Assembly: GCA_043720395.1 (NCBI GenBank)
Contig: JAYSSR010000096.1
Coordinates: forward strand, 62,001 to 126,000
Direction of reading: 5' to 3'
Length of the DNA stretch: 64,000 nucleotides
From: JANOYY01 sp043720395
Lineage (GTDB): Bacteria > Actinomycetota > Acidimicrobiia > Acidimicrobiales > JANYDT01
Every line of letters begins with the position of its first letter. The stretch's first letter is position 1. A model generated the notes under the pieces. The model worked only from the letters and a program-made list of their open reading frames with translations, made no database searches and was not told the origin of the DNA. Positions 42,818 to 51,869 of this stretch are shown here, one piece after another. The position numbers were made by a program, and so were the translations under genes.

Positions 42818-43050
42818 AAGGGAGCGTCCGAATACTCGCCCGTGCGCAGCCACGCGGCGCGCTGGTCGCCGTCGGCCCGGCACATCGCCGACAGCTGGAG
42901 CGCGTCGAGGTAGATCTGGTCGCCGGTCTCAAGATCCACGATGCTGAGCCTTGCTGCTCTGCCGGTTCGGTCGACCGTGACTCGCACCGCAGCGAACTCG
43001 CTGGTGAGGTCCATCGTGAGTGCTGGCGGGGTGGGTTTGCTGGCCATCAT
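42814..43050 (-). CDS. Small conserved-looking protein, unknown
   Basis: A 78-residue protein from ATG 43050, preceded by a perfect AGGAGGTCCC. It is not recognised. It appears beta-rich (FAAVRVTVDRTGRAARLSIVD) and ends in CRADGDQRAAWLRTGEYSDAPL. It is the first gene of the minus-strand catabolic operon and overlaps the thiolase-fold gene by four bases, so it is likely made in stoichiometric amounts. It could be a small accessory subunit or substrate-binding helper. Confidence 0.7.
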   Translation of the reverse strand: MMASKPTPPALTMDLTSEFAAVRVTVDRTGRAARLSIVDLETGDQIYLDALQLSAMCRADGDQRAAWLRTGEYSDAPL

Positions 43051-43092
43051 GGGACCTCCTTCGGTCACGATTCGCGGCGGACTTCCTCGTTC

Positions 43093-43110
43093 CTTGACAC
43101 AAGTGTCAAG
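43093..43110. promoter_or_regulatory. 18-base operator palindrome of the catabolic divergent promoter
   Basis: CTTGACAC-AA-GTGTCAAG is a perfect inverted repeat in the 141-base gap between two divergent operons. A close copy (CCTGACACTAGCGTCAAG) lies at 56661. The size and form fit a TetR-type regulator, which is not adjacent here. Confidence 0.65.
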
Positions 43111-43191
43111 ATGTCGCCTGCCACGATAACGGATCACCGTCGGGACTAGCGATCCCGCACGAGCGTCCGCCCGAACTACCGACGAGGCCCG

Positions 43192-43749
43192 ATGCCAATT
43201 CTCCCCAACGCGCAGCTCACCCACATGGGTCTTTACGTCCACGATCCCGTGATGATGGCCGACTTCTACTCCCGCATGCTCGGCCTGTTGGTGGTCGACA
43301 AGGGCATGTTCCAGGGGCGCGATCTAACGTTCCTCAGTCGCTCTGCGAAGGAACACCACCAACTTGTCATCGTGAAGGGCCGGACCGTCGGTCCGGAGGC
43401 GAAGGTGCTCGGGCAGATCTCGTTCCGCGTCGACAACCTCGACGACCTGCGGTTCTTCTTCAACCACGCGGCCACGTTCGCCAACGTCCGAGCGCTCGAA
43501 GGACGCAACCACGGCAACAGCTGGAGCATCTACTTCTTCGATCCCGAAGGCAACTTCGTGGAGATCTATGTGCCGACGAAGTGGGCGGTGTCGCAGCCGT
43601 TCCGGGTCGCGCTGGACCTGACGCTGACCAACGAGGAGATCGAACGCCTCACCGATGAGCTGCTGAAGGATGAGCCGTCGGCCCGACCCGCCGAAGAATG
43701 GGAACGAGACATGACCGCGCTACTCGCCGCACAGAAGCAGGGACACTGA
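43192..43749 (+). CDS. VOC-family (extradiol-dioxygenase-like) enzyme
   Basis: A 185-residue single-module VOC protein. The metal ligands expected for this fold are His 11 (LTHMGLYV), His 55 or 56 (KEHHQLVIV) and a Glu in FDPEGNFVEIYVP. The C-terminal helix (LTNEEIERLTDELLKDE) resembles small type-I extradiol dioxygenases. With the dioxygenase operon opposite and a C-C hydrolase gene directly downstream (stop and start share one base), it probably cleaves the aromatic ring beside the hydroxyls. A glyoxalase or isomerase cannot be excluded. Confidence 0.85.
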   Translation: MPILPNAQLTHMGLYVHDPVMMADFYSRMLGLLVVDKGMFQGRDLTFLSRSAKEHHQLVIVKGRTVGPEAKVLGQISFRVDNLDDLRFFFNHAATFANVRALEGRNHGNSWSIYFFDPEGNFVEIYVPTKWAVSQPFRVALDLTLTNEEIERLTDELLKDEPSARPAEEWERDMTALLAAQKQGH

Positions 43750-44627
43750 TGGACAACGAGGTCGCATACCGCAGCATTTGGACCGAGCTACGAGAGGTCG
43801 CGTTCCGACAGGGCTACGTGGACGCTGGGGGCATACGCACCCGCTACGTCGAAGCCGGTCCTGCCGACGCACCTGCGGTCGTGCTGTTGCACGGCACGGG
43901 TGGGCACTGGGAGACGTTCGCCCGCAACCTCGGGCCATTTTCGGAGCATTTCCGCACGATCGCGTTCGACATGGTCGGCAACGGGTTTTCTGATCGGCCA
44001 GACCAGGGCTACGAGGTGCCGCTGTATGTGGAGCACGTCGGCGCGGTGATGGACGCCCTCGGTGTGGAGAAGGCGTCGCTGTCCGGAACGTCGCTCGGTT
44101 CGTGGGTGGCCGCGGCCTTCGCGCTCGCCCATCCCGAGCGCGTCGAGAAGCTCGTGCTCATGTCGGTCGCGGGTTTGATCGCGAGCGCGGAGAATATGGC
44201 GCGTATCCGCACGCAGCGGATGGCCGCGGTCGAGAACCCCGACTGGTTCACGATCAAGGCGATGTTCGACCACCTTCTGACGAACGAGAAGGACCGTTTG
44301 TCGGACCTCGTGTCGCTGCGTCAGGCGATCTACCGACAGCCAAGGATGACGCAGACGATGGAGCACATGCTCGTGTTGCAGGACCCGGTCATCCGTGACC
44401 GCAACCTGATCACGGAGGACCAATGGCGAATGATAAGCGCGCCTACGCTTTCGATTGCGTCCGGTGAGGACCTCAGCGAATACTCGAACACGTCGCGTCG
44501 CGTTGGTGAGCTGATGCCAAATGCAACCGTGGTGGAAATGGCAGGGGTGAAGCATTGGCCCCATTTCGAGGACGCTGCTCGCTTCAACGAGGTGGCAATC
44601 GCGTTCTTGCGGGGCCTGCCGGTCTGA
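43749..44627 (+). CDS. Alpha/beta hydrolase, probably meta-cleavage C-C hydrolase
   Basis: A 292-residue alpha/beta hydrolase from ATG 43749. Oxyanion motif LLHGTGGHW, nucleophile elbow SGTSLGSWVA with Ser, an acidic residue in SGEDLSEY, and the terminal histidine in GVKHWPHFED. Sequence and length match BphD/HsaD/CumD-like hydrolases that split ring-cleavage products. The gene is fused head-to-tail with the extradiol-like gene (TGATG), which strongly supports consecutive steps. The cap region (DWFTIKAMFDHLLTN) is typical. Confidence 0.92.
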   Translation: MDNEVAYRSIWTELREVAFRQGYVDAGGIRTRYVEAGPADAPAVVLLHGTGGHWETFARNLGPFSEHFRTIAFDMVGNGFSDRPDQGYEVPLYVEHVGAVMDALGVEKASLSGTSLGSWVAAAFALAHPERVEKLVLMSVAGLIASAENMARIRTQRMAAVENPDWFTIKAMFDHLLTNEKDRLSDLVSLRQAIYRQPRMTQTMEHMLVLQDPVIRDRNLITEDQWRMISAPTLSIASGEDLSEYSNTSRRVGELMPNATVVEMAGVKHWPHFEDAARFNEVAIAFLRGLPV

Positions 44628-44642
44628 TCGACGTGACGCGTC

Positions 44643-44722
44643 GCAGTCGAGCGCGGTCTGCGCAGGCGAGTGCCGTCTGCGCATAGCGCGCGAACCGCGC
44701 TCGACTGCGCGAACGGCACTCG
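44643..44722. repeat. Interleaved four-arm inverted repeat between convergent genes
   Basis: Arm A (GCAGTCGAGCGCGGT, 44643-44657) pairs perfectly with A' (44694-44708). Arm B (CGAGTGCCGT, 44667-44676) pairs perfectly with B' (44713-44722). The order A-B-A'-B' is interleaved, the geometry of a pseudoknot. A and B are themselves imperfect direct repeats. It may be a bidirectional terminator for the hydrolase and the permease-lipase genes. Confidence 0.85.
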
Positions 44723-44750
44723 ATTCGGCACCCGCTCAGCGGGGGCGTGC

Positions 44751-47700
44751 CTAGCGGGTGGCGAGCGCTGCACGAAGTGCACCACTGGTCCCGGGCCACA
44801 GCGTGCCATCACCAATTGGCACAATTGCAGCCGGAACGCTCGCGGCGGAAGGCGCCCGCTTGGTGATCCAGCTGAGCACGTCCGGGAGCGATGACAGTGC
44901 AACGTCGGCGTGGCCTGCGCCCGGATATACGATCCGTTCGACGACCGTTCCCTTCTGCTCAAGCGATGCCTGAAGTGTCGCCGAGGTGCCGACCGGAACG
45001 AGATCGTCGTCGGCACCGTGAATGATCAGAACGGGTGCCTTGATCACGCTCTGTCCGGGCTGATTTCGGTCAAGCGCACTCAGCCACACGTCGGGCACCG
45101 GTGACGGGAGACGAATCGTGTCGCGTGACGCCGCACTGTTCACCTCCGAGGAACAGTCGGCGTCGAGCCGCTCCGCGAGTGCGATGCCACGAGCAGTGAA
45201 CACCTCGTCGAGGCGCAGCGATGGATCGATGGCCCGAAGTCCTCGGGCGACGAGAAGTGCGTATCCTCGCTCCGGAGTCTCCTCGATAGACGCAAGGAGT
45301 TCGCGCGGCTGAGAGGGTGGCGCACCCGCAACCACTCCGACAATCTTTAATCTTGGTGCATAGGTCGGTGCTTCCTGAGCGGCGAAGAGCACTGCATGAC
45401 CACCCTGTGAGTGCCCCCAAAGCGTGGTCGTCGTTGAGAGTGAAAGACCATCTATTGATGCCGCGGCGCTCGCGATGTCGAGCACGGAGCGTCCCTCGCT
45501 GATTCCGTCGAGAAATGGATGCGGCCCATCGGTGCCGAGTCCGGCGTAATCGGTGGCGACAACCACCATTCCCACCTGTACCGCGAGCGTGGCAATCGTT
45601 GTTTCGAGAATTCCGACGTTTCGCGAGGGTGCGCAGCGATCGGCGAGCCCGGTCGTCGGGTGGGCGAAGGACAGTACGGGCCAGCCGCCGCTGGGTGCTG
45701 GCTTGTCGGGGGCGAAGACCAGGCCGCTCACAACAGTCGGTCGATCGTCGCGGATCTCGGAGTTGTAGAGCACGCGCCAGGCTTTCGTCCCGGGGGGTGA
45801 ATTGACCGGCACCGACTCCCGTAGTACACCGGGTTCGGTTGGCGTCGTCGAGGTCGGGACAACGTAAGGCGAGTTGTCGACCGCTGCAGAAGGTGCCCCC
45901 GAAGCCGAAGTTGTCGTCGACGCTGCTCCTGGTGTCGACGCGGGAACAACGGTCGGTGTGACGCGTGCGGCTGCTGCTGCGGGCCCGCCGGTTGGTGCCG
46001 TTGCCCGACCCAGGCCGAAGCCGACGAGAACTCCGGCAAGAACCAGGACGCCGCCGTAGGTCCACGGTCTGTTGACGGCAATCGTTCTGCGGGAGGCTGG
46101 CCCGAGGCCGATCGCCTGGCGTCCGTTCAAGGCGGCGAGCATCGGGAGGCGCGCCGCCCGGCGGCCCGGGATGATTGACGCCAACAGCCCGGTCACGGCG
46201 GCCAATACGGCAAGCAACCCGACAGCGAGCGGCGGAACCGAGAAACGCGACAGTCCCTCGTCGCGAAGCGCCTGCAGCAGTGCCCACGCGGACCCGATGC
46301 CGAGCGCTACACCGATGGTCACGGCGAGCAACGCGATCACAACGGCTTCGCTTCGCAGCATTGACCGAACCTGGACGCGGGCCATGCCAAGTGTGCGCAG
46401 TAGGCCAATCTCGCGGATCCGCTCGACGACACTCAGCGAAAGGGTGATCGCGATACCCAGAACTGCGATGGTGACGACAAGGATGAGCAGGCCGAGAATC
46501 AAGCTGAGAAGCTGGTCGAGCGAGCTGGTAATCCGCGCCACGTATTGCTTGGGGTCTTCGACTTTGGCGGTCGGATATTTTGCCGCGACACCTTCGATAT
46601 CGGTCCGAAGTTTCGCGACATTAGAGCCGTTCTTTGCGGCCAGGTAGATCACGAAGTCGAACTGGTCAGGCACGTGTTTCTCGTAGTCTGCATGCGAGAT
46701 GGCGAAGTCAAATGCTATGCCCTGGGCGAAGATGGCTTTGATCCGAAAGGGAACCGGTTCACGTCCGGGAAACGTGAGCTGAAGAACGTCGCCGAAGTTC
46801 CAACCCCGGTCATCGAGTTCGCGCTTCGAGATCGCGATCGTGCCGTCGCCAAGATCCCCGAGCGAGCCCCGCTCATTGTCGAAATCAAGGAGTCGATCAG
46901 CCGAGGCTGGATTCAACGAGGCAATCGGTCGGCCGCCGTTACGACGCACCGCTGATGCCCGGCGAGCGTCACGCTTCGGTCCGTCCACCGTGGCGAACCC
47001 GTAGCGAAGACCCGACACCGCTTCGACAGACGGAAGGGCCCCGATCTCGTCGGCCAGTGACGTCGGAAGACCGCCGACCCCGAACGAACCGGATCGGACC
47101 ACGAGATCGCCGCGAAGCCCTCCACTGACGGCGGTCTTGAGTGACTGCGCGAGCGACGCGTTGAGGATCACGGCAAAGCAGGCGACCGCTGACCCGAGAG
47201 AAAGGGCAAGCGCCGTTGCTGCAGTGCGACGGGGATTGCGTGTTGCGTTGCGGACGGCGAGACCTGTCGTCGCCCCGAACACCTTTCCGACCGGCTCGAC
47301 GAGAAACCGGGCCAACGAGCCAATCGCAGGGGCCAGGAGCACCGACGCTGCGAAGAGCAGGGCAACTCCGATCCCGGTCTGGGTCAGGCTCGGAGCGAGC
47401 GCACCGCCACGGGTGACCAACGTGGCCACGACGAAGACTCCGAACCCAATGAGCGTGCGGCGCAGCAATGGTGGCGGCTCGAATTCGCTGTCGCGCATGG
47501 CGGCAACGGGCGAGATGCGCGACGCACGTACGGCCGGTGTGACGGCCGCGCCGATGGTGACCAGGACTCCGATTCCGACGCTCCACATCACCGTTGCGCC
47601 GCGAACCACGAGCGGTGCGGGCGGAAGGTCAACTCCAGTCGCCCGGAGCACACCCTTCATCACTTGCGCCAACCCGATCCCTCCGAACAGGCCGAGCACG

Positions 47701-48767
47701 GATCCGACAATGCTCATCACCACGGCCTCGCCCAGGACCGTTCGGGCGATCTGCGATCTCGATGCGCCGACCGCGCGAAGCAGCGCGAGCTCACGGGTCC
47801 GCTGGCTGATCGACATCGAGAAGGTGTTGGCGATGATGAACGCCCCGACCACGAGAGACAGCACCGCGAAGATCAGCAGGAACGTCGTCACGAACCGAAG
47901 GCCCGACGCGACCTGGTTTTCAAGCTCTGCCGTTACCTTCACGCCGGTCACCGCCTCGACTCCCTTCGGAAGCGCTTCGGCGATGGATCGCTCCAGTGCC
48001 GCGGCGGAGGTCCCATCGATCGCCCGGACGATGATCGCGTCGACCCGGTCGGTCTCACCGACGAGTCGCTGGGCGTCTTCGGTTCGGAACAGCACAACCG
48101 GAACAGCGCCGGGGCTGTCGACCGACCCGAAGCGAACGATGCCCGAGATACGGCCCGGAACGGAACCGTCCTTCGTCACGACGCTCACCGAGTCACCAAC
48201 CGCTATGCGCGCTGCGTTTGCCGTACCCCGATCGATCACCAAGTCACCAGCCGCACTCGGCCCGGTTCCATCCACGAGCGTGAACGGATTCAGCTCCTCA
48301 TCGGCGATCCAGTTCTCGGCAATCGGCGCGCCTGCGGTTTCGCTCGACACGTTGGGTGGCGCACTGCCGTCGGCGCTCACGACATAGGCGTAACCGGTGA
48401 TGCGCGGGAGGGCCACCTTGACGCCAGGTACCGCAGCAACCGTGGTGACCAGTCGTTCGTCGATCCGGCCGCGGAACGTCTCGTTCTGTCGAACGATCTC
48501 GGACCGTTCTCGCACGACCACCGACACGTTGCGATACGCGTTGCTGAACAGCGAACCGAAGCCGGCCTTGACGGTGTCCGTGATCGTCAGCGTCGCTGCG
48601 ATGAAGAGGACGCCGATGAAAACGGAAAAACTCAGCAGGGCGAACCTGCCCCGGTTTGATCGCACGCCCGCTATGGACAGCCGCAGAATCGGCCGCCGCG
48701 GCGGTTCGTAGCGCGAATTCATCCTCGGCGAACGCATGGTCTGCGGCCCGAGGGATGCCTCCCGCAC
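44751..48767 (-). CDS. FtsX/MacB-type permease fused to a secreted-lipase-like hydrolase
   Basis: A 1338-residue fusion. The first 860 residues are a full two-half ABC-type permease: N-terminal helix (FALLSFSVFIGVLFIAA), large extracytoplasmic domains, and FtsX helices with QRTRELALLRAVGASRSQI and VERIREIGLLRTLGMARVQV coupling segments. A last helix near 890 leads to a Pro/Thr/Ser linker and an alpha/beta hydrolase of about 350 residues with YNSEIRDDRPTVVSG, the nucleophile GHSQGG (Ser 1120), an Asp in GADDDLVP and His 1286 (GAGHADV), like secretory lipases. The hydrolase would face outside. No ATPase gene is adjacent. The start is uncertain: GTG 48767, ATG 48737 or ATG 48722. Confidence 0.9.
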   Translation of the reverse strand: MREASLGPQTMRSPRMNSRYEPPRRPILRLSIAGVRSNRGRFALLSFSVFIGVLFIAATLTITDTVKAGFGSLFSNAYRNVSVVVRERSEIVRQNETFRGRIDERLVTTVAAVPGVKVALPRITGYAYVVSADGSAPPNVSSETAGAPIAENWIADEELNPFTLVDGTGPSAAGDLVIDRGTANAARIAVGDSVSVVTKDGSVPGRISGIVRFGSVDSPGAVPVVLFRTEDAQRLVGETDRVDAIIVRAIDGTSAAALERSIAEALPKGVEAVTGVKVTAELENQVASGLRFVTTFLLIFAVLSLVVGAFIIANTFSMSISQRTRELALLRAVGASRSQIARTVLGEAVVMSIVGSVLGLFGGIGLAQVMKGVLRATGVDLPPAPLVVRGATVMWSVGIGVLVTIGAAVTPAVRASRISPVAAMRDSEFEPPPLLRRTLIGFGVFVVATLVTRGGALAPSLTQTGIGVALLFAASVLLAPAIGSLARFLVEPVGKVFGATTGLAVRNATRNPRRTAATALALSLGSAVACFAVILNASLAQSLKTAVSGGLRGDLVVRSGSFGVGGLPTSLADEIGALPSVEAVSGLRYGFATVDGPKRDARRASAVRRNGGRPIASLNPASADRLLDFDNERGSLGDLGDGTIAISKRELDDRGWNFGDVLQLTFPGREPVPFRIKAIFAQGIAFDFAISHADYEKHVPDQFDFVIYLAAKNGSNVAKLRTDIEGVAAKYPTAKVEDPKQYVARITSSLDQLLSLILGLLILVVTIAVLGIAITLSLSVVERIREIGLLRTLGMARVQVRSMLRSEAVVIALLAVTIGVALGIGSAWALLQALRDEGLSRFSVPPLAVGLLAVLAAVTGLLASIIPGRRAARLPMLAALNGRQAIGLGPASRRTIAVNRPWTYGGVLVLAGVLVGFGLGRATAPTGGPAAAAARVTPTVVPASTPGAASTTTSASGAPSAAVDNSPYVVPTSTTPTEPGVLRESVPVNSPPGTKAWRVLYNSEIRDDRPTVVSGLVFAPDKPAPSGGWPVLSFAHPTTGLADRCAPSRNVGILETTIATLAVQVGMVVVATDYAGLGTDGPHPFLDGISEGRSVLDIASAAASIDGLSLSTTTTLWGHSQGGHAVLFAAQEAPTYAPRLKIVGVVAGAPPSQPRELLASIEETPERGYALLVARGLRAIDPSLRLDEVFTARGIALAERLDADCSSEVNSAASRDTIRLPSPVPDVWLSALDRNQPGQSVIKAPVLIIHGADDDLVPVGTSATLQASLEQKGTVVERIVYPGAGHADVALSSLPDVLSWITKRAPSAASVPAAIVPIGDGTLWPGTSGALRAALATR

Positions 48768-48889
48768 GTGGACCGGTTCATGAGATTATTTCGCCGCATC
48801 ATGATGGTGACATTCTCTGTCATCTTCGTGGTCCTTGCCGCATGGGCCTCGACAATCAGGTGCAAGTCTTCGTGGAGCCGCCGGTCACC

Positions 48890-50245
48890 TCAGGCGGGCG
48901 GCGGCACGCTTCGGTCGCTGACCCAGTTGCCGTGAAAGCCGTAGGGGATTCGCTGGGGAATCTTCACCTCGGCGACGGGGCCGCGGCCGATGTCCTGGGC
49001 GTCGAGGACCACAAAGCTCGCCTCGCTCGCATCGTGCGCGTGCGTGAACATGAGCAGCCACCCGTCGTCCTCAGCGTTCGCCGACGATCGGGCGACAAAC
49101 ACCGGTTCACCGGCACCGCGTCCGTTGCCGTGGTCGAACGTCGTCCGCTCGCCGTTGCGTAGGTCGTGCTTGATGGTGACGCCGAGCCCGGTCGCCGCGT
49201 CCGGCACGCCAGTGGTGTATCCGTAACGATGTTCGGAGCCACCCACGCTGTGGGCGTGACGCGGGAACTCCTGCGGCGTTTCGTCGATCACCGTTGTCGA
49301 AATCTTGCGTCCTGTCGGATCGATTTCCCAGCGTTCGAGGCGGGGGAGTGCGTCACCGAACGGACCGTTGGTGTCGTTGTTGAACATCGTGTCGTAGACG
49401 CAGAGGTCGACCACGATCGAGCCGTCGACGCGGTCGTACGCGTTGAGCGGATGGTACGAGTAGCAAATCGGCGCGTCGACCCACATGATCGATGACGCAT
49501 CGGCCTCGCGCGGCAACAGCCCAACGCGTGAGCCGTAGTCCGGGTTCCACCGGAACGGGAACTTCGAACCGTTCATGGCCGCGGCCACATCGACGGTCAC
49601 GGGAAAGTCGTAGACGAGTGCGTAGCGCTCGGTGAGCGACATGTCGTGGAGCATCGTCATACCCATCGGAACATCGACGGTGCGACGAACACGTCCGTCA
49701 GTGCCCACGACCACGTACTGGCAGTGGTCGAACCACTTCCCAGCGCCGTACACCATGGCGTGCATCTCGCCCGTTTTCGGGTCGACCTTCGGGTGCGCGG
49801 TGAACGGCCCGGGAAGTGTGTCGAAGAAGGCGTTGCGGGCGACCGTGTCAAGATCGTAGGTCAGCTCGACAGGAGTGCCGCCCGCTTCGACCATCGCCCA
49901 GGTTCGTCCCGCGAAACCGCCGACGTTGGTGTTCGGGCCTCCATCGCCGCCGCTCCAGTTCGGGCCGCTGATCGGACGACCGAACTTCTCTGCAACGCGC
50001 TCCGAGCCGACGTAGCGGTTTCGGTACCACTCCGCCTTGCCCTCGCGGAGACGAATGCCGTGGACCATGCCGTCGCCGAGAAACCAGTGATGCGTTGCCG
50101 CATCGATGTCCCCGAACGGGTTCGGCCCGTTTCGGAGGTACCGGCCGTTGAGATCCTTCGGTAGTTCCCCGATGACCGGGAGATCGGTGGCCGTGATCTC
50201 GTCGGCGACGGGTGCGTAGTTGGCGGAGAGGTAGGCGCTGCTCAT
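48890..50245 (-). CDS. Carotenoid-oxygenase family (RPE65/CCD) dioxygenase
   Basis: A 451-residue protein starting at ATG 50245 behind CAAGGAG. It has the beta-propeller signatures RYLRNGPNP, HWFLGDGMVHGI, TAHPKVDPKTGEMHAM and four iron-binding His-rich places (AHPK, MLHDMSLTERY, CYSYHPLNAYD, GFHGNWVSD). Members cleave carotenoids, stilbenes or lignin-derived phenylpropanoids without a cofactor beyond Fe(II). It is divergent from a TetR gene across a double palindrome, so it is probably repressed by that regulator. The lignostilbene-type subfamily would suit the aromatic catabolic context. Confidence 0.93.
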   Translation of the reverse strand: MSSAYLSANYAPVADEITATDLPVIGELPKDLNGRYLRNGPNPFGDIDAATHHWFLGDGMVHGIRLREGKAEWYRNRYVGSERVAEKFGRPISGPNWSGGDGGPNTNVGGFAGRTWAMVEAGGTPVELTYDLDTVARNAFFDTLPGPFTAHPKVDPKTGEMHAMVYGAGKWFDHCQYVVVGTDGRVRRTVDVPMGMTMLHDMSLTERYALVYDFPVTVDVAAAMNGSKFPFRWNPDYGSRVGLLPREADASSIMWVDAPICYSYHPLNAYDRVDGSIVVDLCVYDTMFNNDTNGPFGDALPRLERWEIDPTGRKISTTVIDETPQEFPRHAHSVGGSEHRYGYTTGVPDAATGLGVTIKHDLRNGERTTFDHGNGRGAGEPVFVARSSANAEDDGWLLMFTHAHDASEASFVVLDAQDIGRGPVAEVKIPQRIPYGFHGNWVSDRSVPPPA

Positions 50246-50282
50246 GATCGCTCCTTGTGAGGTCTGTGGGTGCGTCCGTTGA

Positions 50283-50304
50283 ATAACGGCGTTATGGACA
50301 TAAC
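50283..50304. promoter_or_regulatory. Double palindrome, TetR operator
   Basis: ATAACG-G-CGTTAT (50283-50295) overlaps GTTATG-GA-CATAAC (50291-50304). Both are perfect and share the central GTTAT. They lie between the divergent carotenoid-oxygenase and TetR genes, close to both starts. Confidence 0.7.
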
Positions 50305-50324
50305 AGTGTTCTATCGTGGCAAGA

Positions 50325-50942
50325 ATGTCAAGCAAGAAATCTGCCCAGCCTGAGAGTTCTCGGGCAGCGATTCTCGACGCGGCTCTCGCGATCCTCGCGA
50401 GCGAGGGGCGGACGGCGTTGACGGTCCGGCGCGTGGCGTCGGCCGCGGGGTGTTCAACGATTGGCGTTTACACGTGGTTCGGCGGCATGGACGGTCTGCT
50501 CGACGCCATTCTCTTCGACGCGATGACGTCGTTCGCCGCTGCGTTGCGTGCCGCGAAACCCGTCCGCGGTCGTCTCGGGATGGGACGCGCGCAGGCAAGG
50601 GCGTACCGAGCGTGGGCGCTCGCTCACCCGATGCAGTACCGGGTGATGTTCCTCGATCCAATTTCGCACGAACTCATGAGTGAGGCAACCCAGGCGGCGG
50701 GTGGCGACGCGTTCGGGGCGCTCCAGGACGCCGTCGCCGACGCTCGACGTCGCGACGAATTGGTGTCGGCCGATGACGAAGCGATTGCGATGACGATGTG
50801 GGCGACAGTCCACGGACTGGTATCACTGGAGCTCACAGCGGGAGCGCGTCCGCCAGCGATCGACCAAGACTCGACGGTCAACGACCGTGCGTTTGAACTC
50901 GCCATGAAAGTACTTCTGACCGGTCTTGTGAAGCCTGGCTGA
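50325..50942 (+). CDS. TetR-family regulator
   Basis: A 205-residue regulator with the N-terminal TetR helix-turn-helix (ILDAALAILASEGRTALTVRRVASAAGCSTIGVYTWFG) and a helical ligand-binding domain of the TetR_C_33 type (RAWALAHPMQYRVMF). The start at ATG 50325 is preferred; the GTG at 50316 adds three residues and approaches the operator. It probably represses the divergent carotenoid-oxygenase gene and itself. The ligand is unknown. Confidence 0.92.
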   Translation: MSSKKSAQPESSRAAILDAALAILASEGRTALTVRRVASAAGCSTIGVYTWFGGMDGLLDAILFDAMTSFAAALRAAKPVRGRLGMGRAQARAYRAWALAHPMQYRVMFLDPISHELMSEATQAAGGDAFGALQDAVADARRRDELVSADDEAIAMTMWATVHGLVSLELTAGARPPAIDQDSTVNDRAFELAMKVLLTGLVKPG

Positions 50943-51000
50943 CCCGTCGATAAGCCCGTGGCGCACCCTCGATCCACGCCGTGGCCGGTCTCACACGTTG

Positions 51001-51066
51001 AATGTCGCCGACTAACGCCGATGGCATCGATTTCATGTTGGCGAAGCAGGCTTAGTGGGCGACATT
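51001..51066. repeat. Nested inverted repeat between convergent genes
   Basis: Outer arms AATGTCGCCGACTAA (51001) and TTAGTGGGCGACATT (51052) pair at 14 of 15 positions. An imperfect inner hairpin (CGCC...GGCG) lies between them. It follows the TetR gene and opposes the DinB-like gene, so a bidirectional terminator is likely. Confidence 0.7.
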
Positions 51067-51147
51067 GGCCGGGTGACGCCTCGCCCGGAAATGTTGCGTA
51101 GGAGCGCCAGCGGGAGCCGACGTCGCGCAGGACTTCCCTTGCGTGCA

Positions 51148-51792
51148 CTACGTGAGACTTTGGGCGAGCCTTTCCACGCCGCTGCCGCTTACGTCGGCGA
51201 GAGCTGCTCTACGGCCCGTCACGGCAAGAAGGATTGCCTCGCCGGTCCCGACCACGGAAGGGCCGCTACCGATCGACCAATCGAGGTCGCCGGCCTCGAA
51301 GCGGAGATCCTTCGTGCGACTCGGGGGAACGAAGCCACGCGCCTTCCCGCCGCACGCGTATTCGAGAACGGTACGCAACGCGGTGGGGTCGAGCCGTGAC
51401 GGTCGGCCGAGTGGACGTTCGATGTCGCGGGTGTGAATGAGCACGTCGGCGAGTGGAGCGATTGGTCCGACAATCGGTGGAGCGAAACGCCGATCCGACG
51501 CCGCCCGATATGCCGTGGCCAAGGCCAACAGGTCGCGGGCCCCGATCTCCCGAGCGATCCGGTCTGCGTAGGCGTCGAAATTGCGAGCCTTGATCACGTT
51601 CAGGACGAAACGACCCATCGGTATCTCGAGGATGCTCAAAAGGTGCCCGACGACGTCTCTGACAAGCCAACCGGCGCAGAGCGACGGGGCGTTCCACTCC
51701 TGGACATCGAGTGTGTCGAGGGTATCGGCGAGCTGACGACGCTGGGCGGCGACGGCCGCGAACATCTGGTCCTTGGTCATGGTCAGAGTCAT
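51148..51792 (-). CDS. DinB/mycothiol-dependent maleylpyruvate isomerase-like protein
   Basis: A 214-residue protein with the MDMPI N-terminal fold: AAVAAQRRQLADTLDTLDVQEW, SLCAGWLVRDVVGHLL with the His of the metal triad, and DVLIHTRDIERPLG with a second metal ligand. This TIGR03083-like family usually uses mycothiol, characteristic of actinobacteria. Single-copy members are widespread and their substrates mostly unknown. It is convergent with the TetR gene and divergent from the hydratase gene. Confidence 0.88.
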   Translation of the reverse strand: MTLTMTKDQMFAAVAAQRRQLADTLDTLDVQEWNAPSLCAGWLVRDVVGHLLSILEIPMGRFVLNVIKARNFDAYADRIAREIGARDLLALATAYRAASDRRFAPPIVGPIAPLADVLIHTRDIERPLGRPSRLDPTALRTVLEYACGGKARGFVPPSRTKDLRFEAGDLDWSIGSGPSVVGTGEAILLAVTGRRAALADVSGSGVERLAQSLT

Positions 51793-51869
51793 GTTGAGAC
51801 GTTAGGGCCCGCCCGTCTGGCATTGTCGCGTCCGGCTCCTGTCGCTGTCACGTGAAAGAGTCACAGGTG

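Noticed and set aside
48780..48935. Possible 51-residue membrane peptide starting at ATG 48780
   Set aside because: Its start is hydrophobic, but there is no clear ribosome-binding site and it overlaps the carotenoid-oxygenase 3' end.
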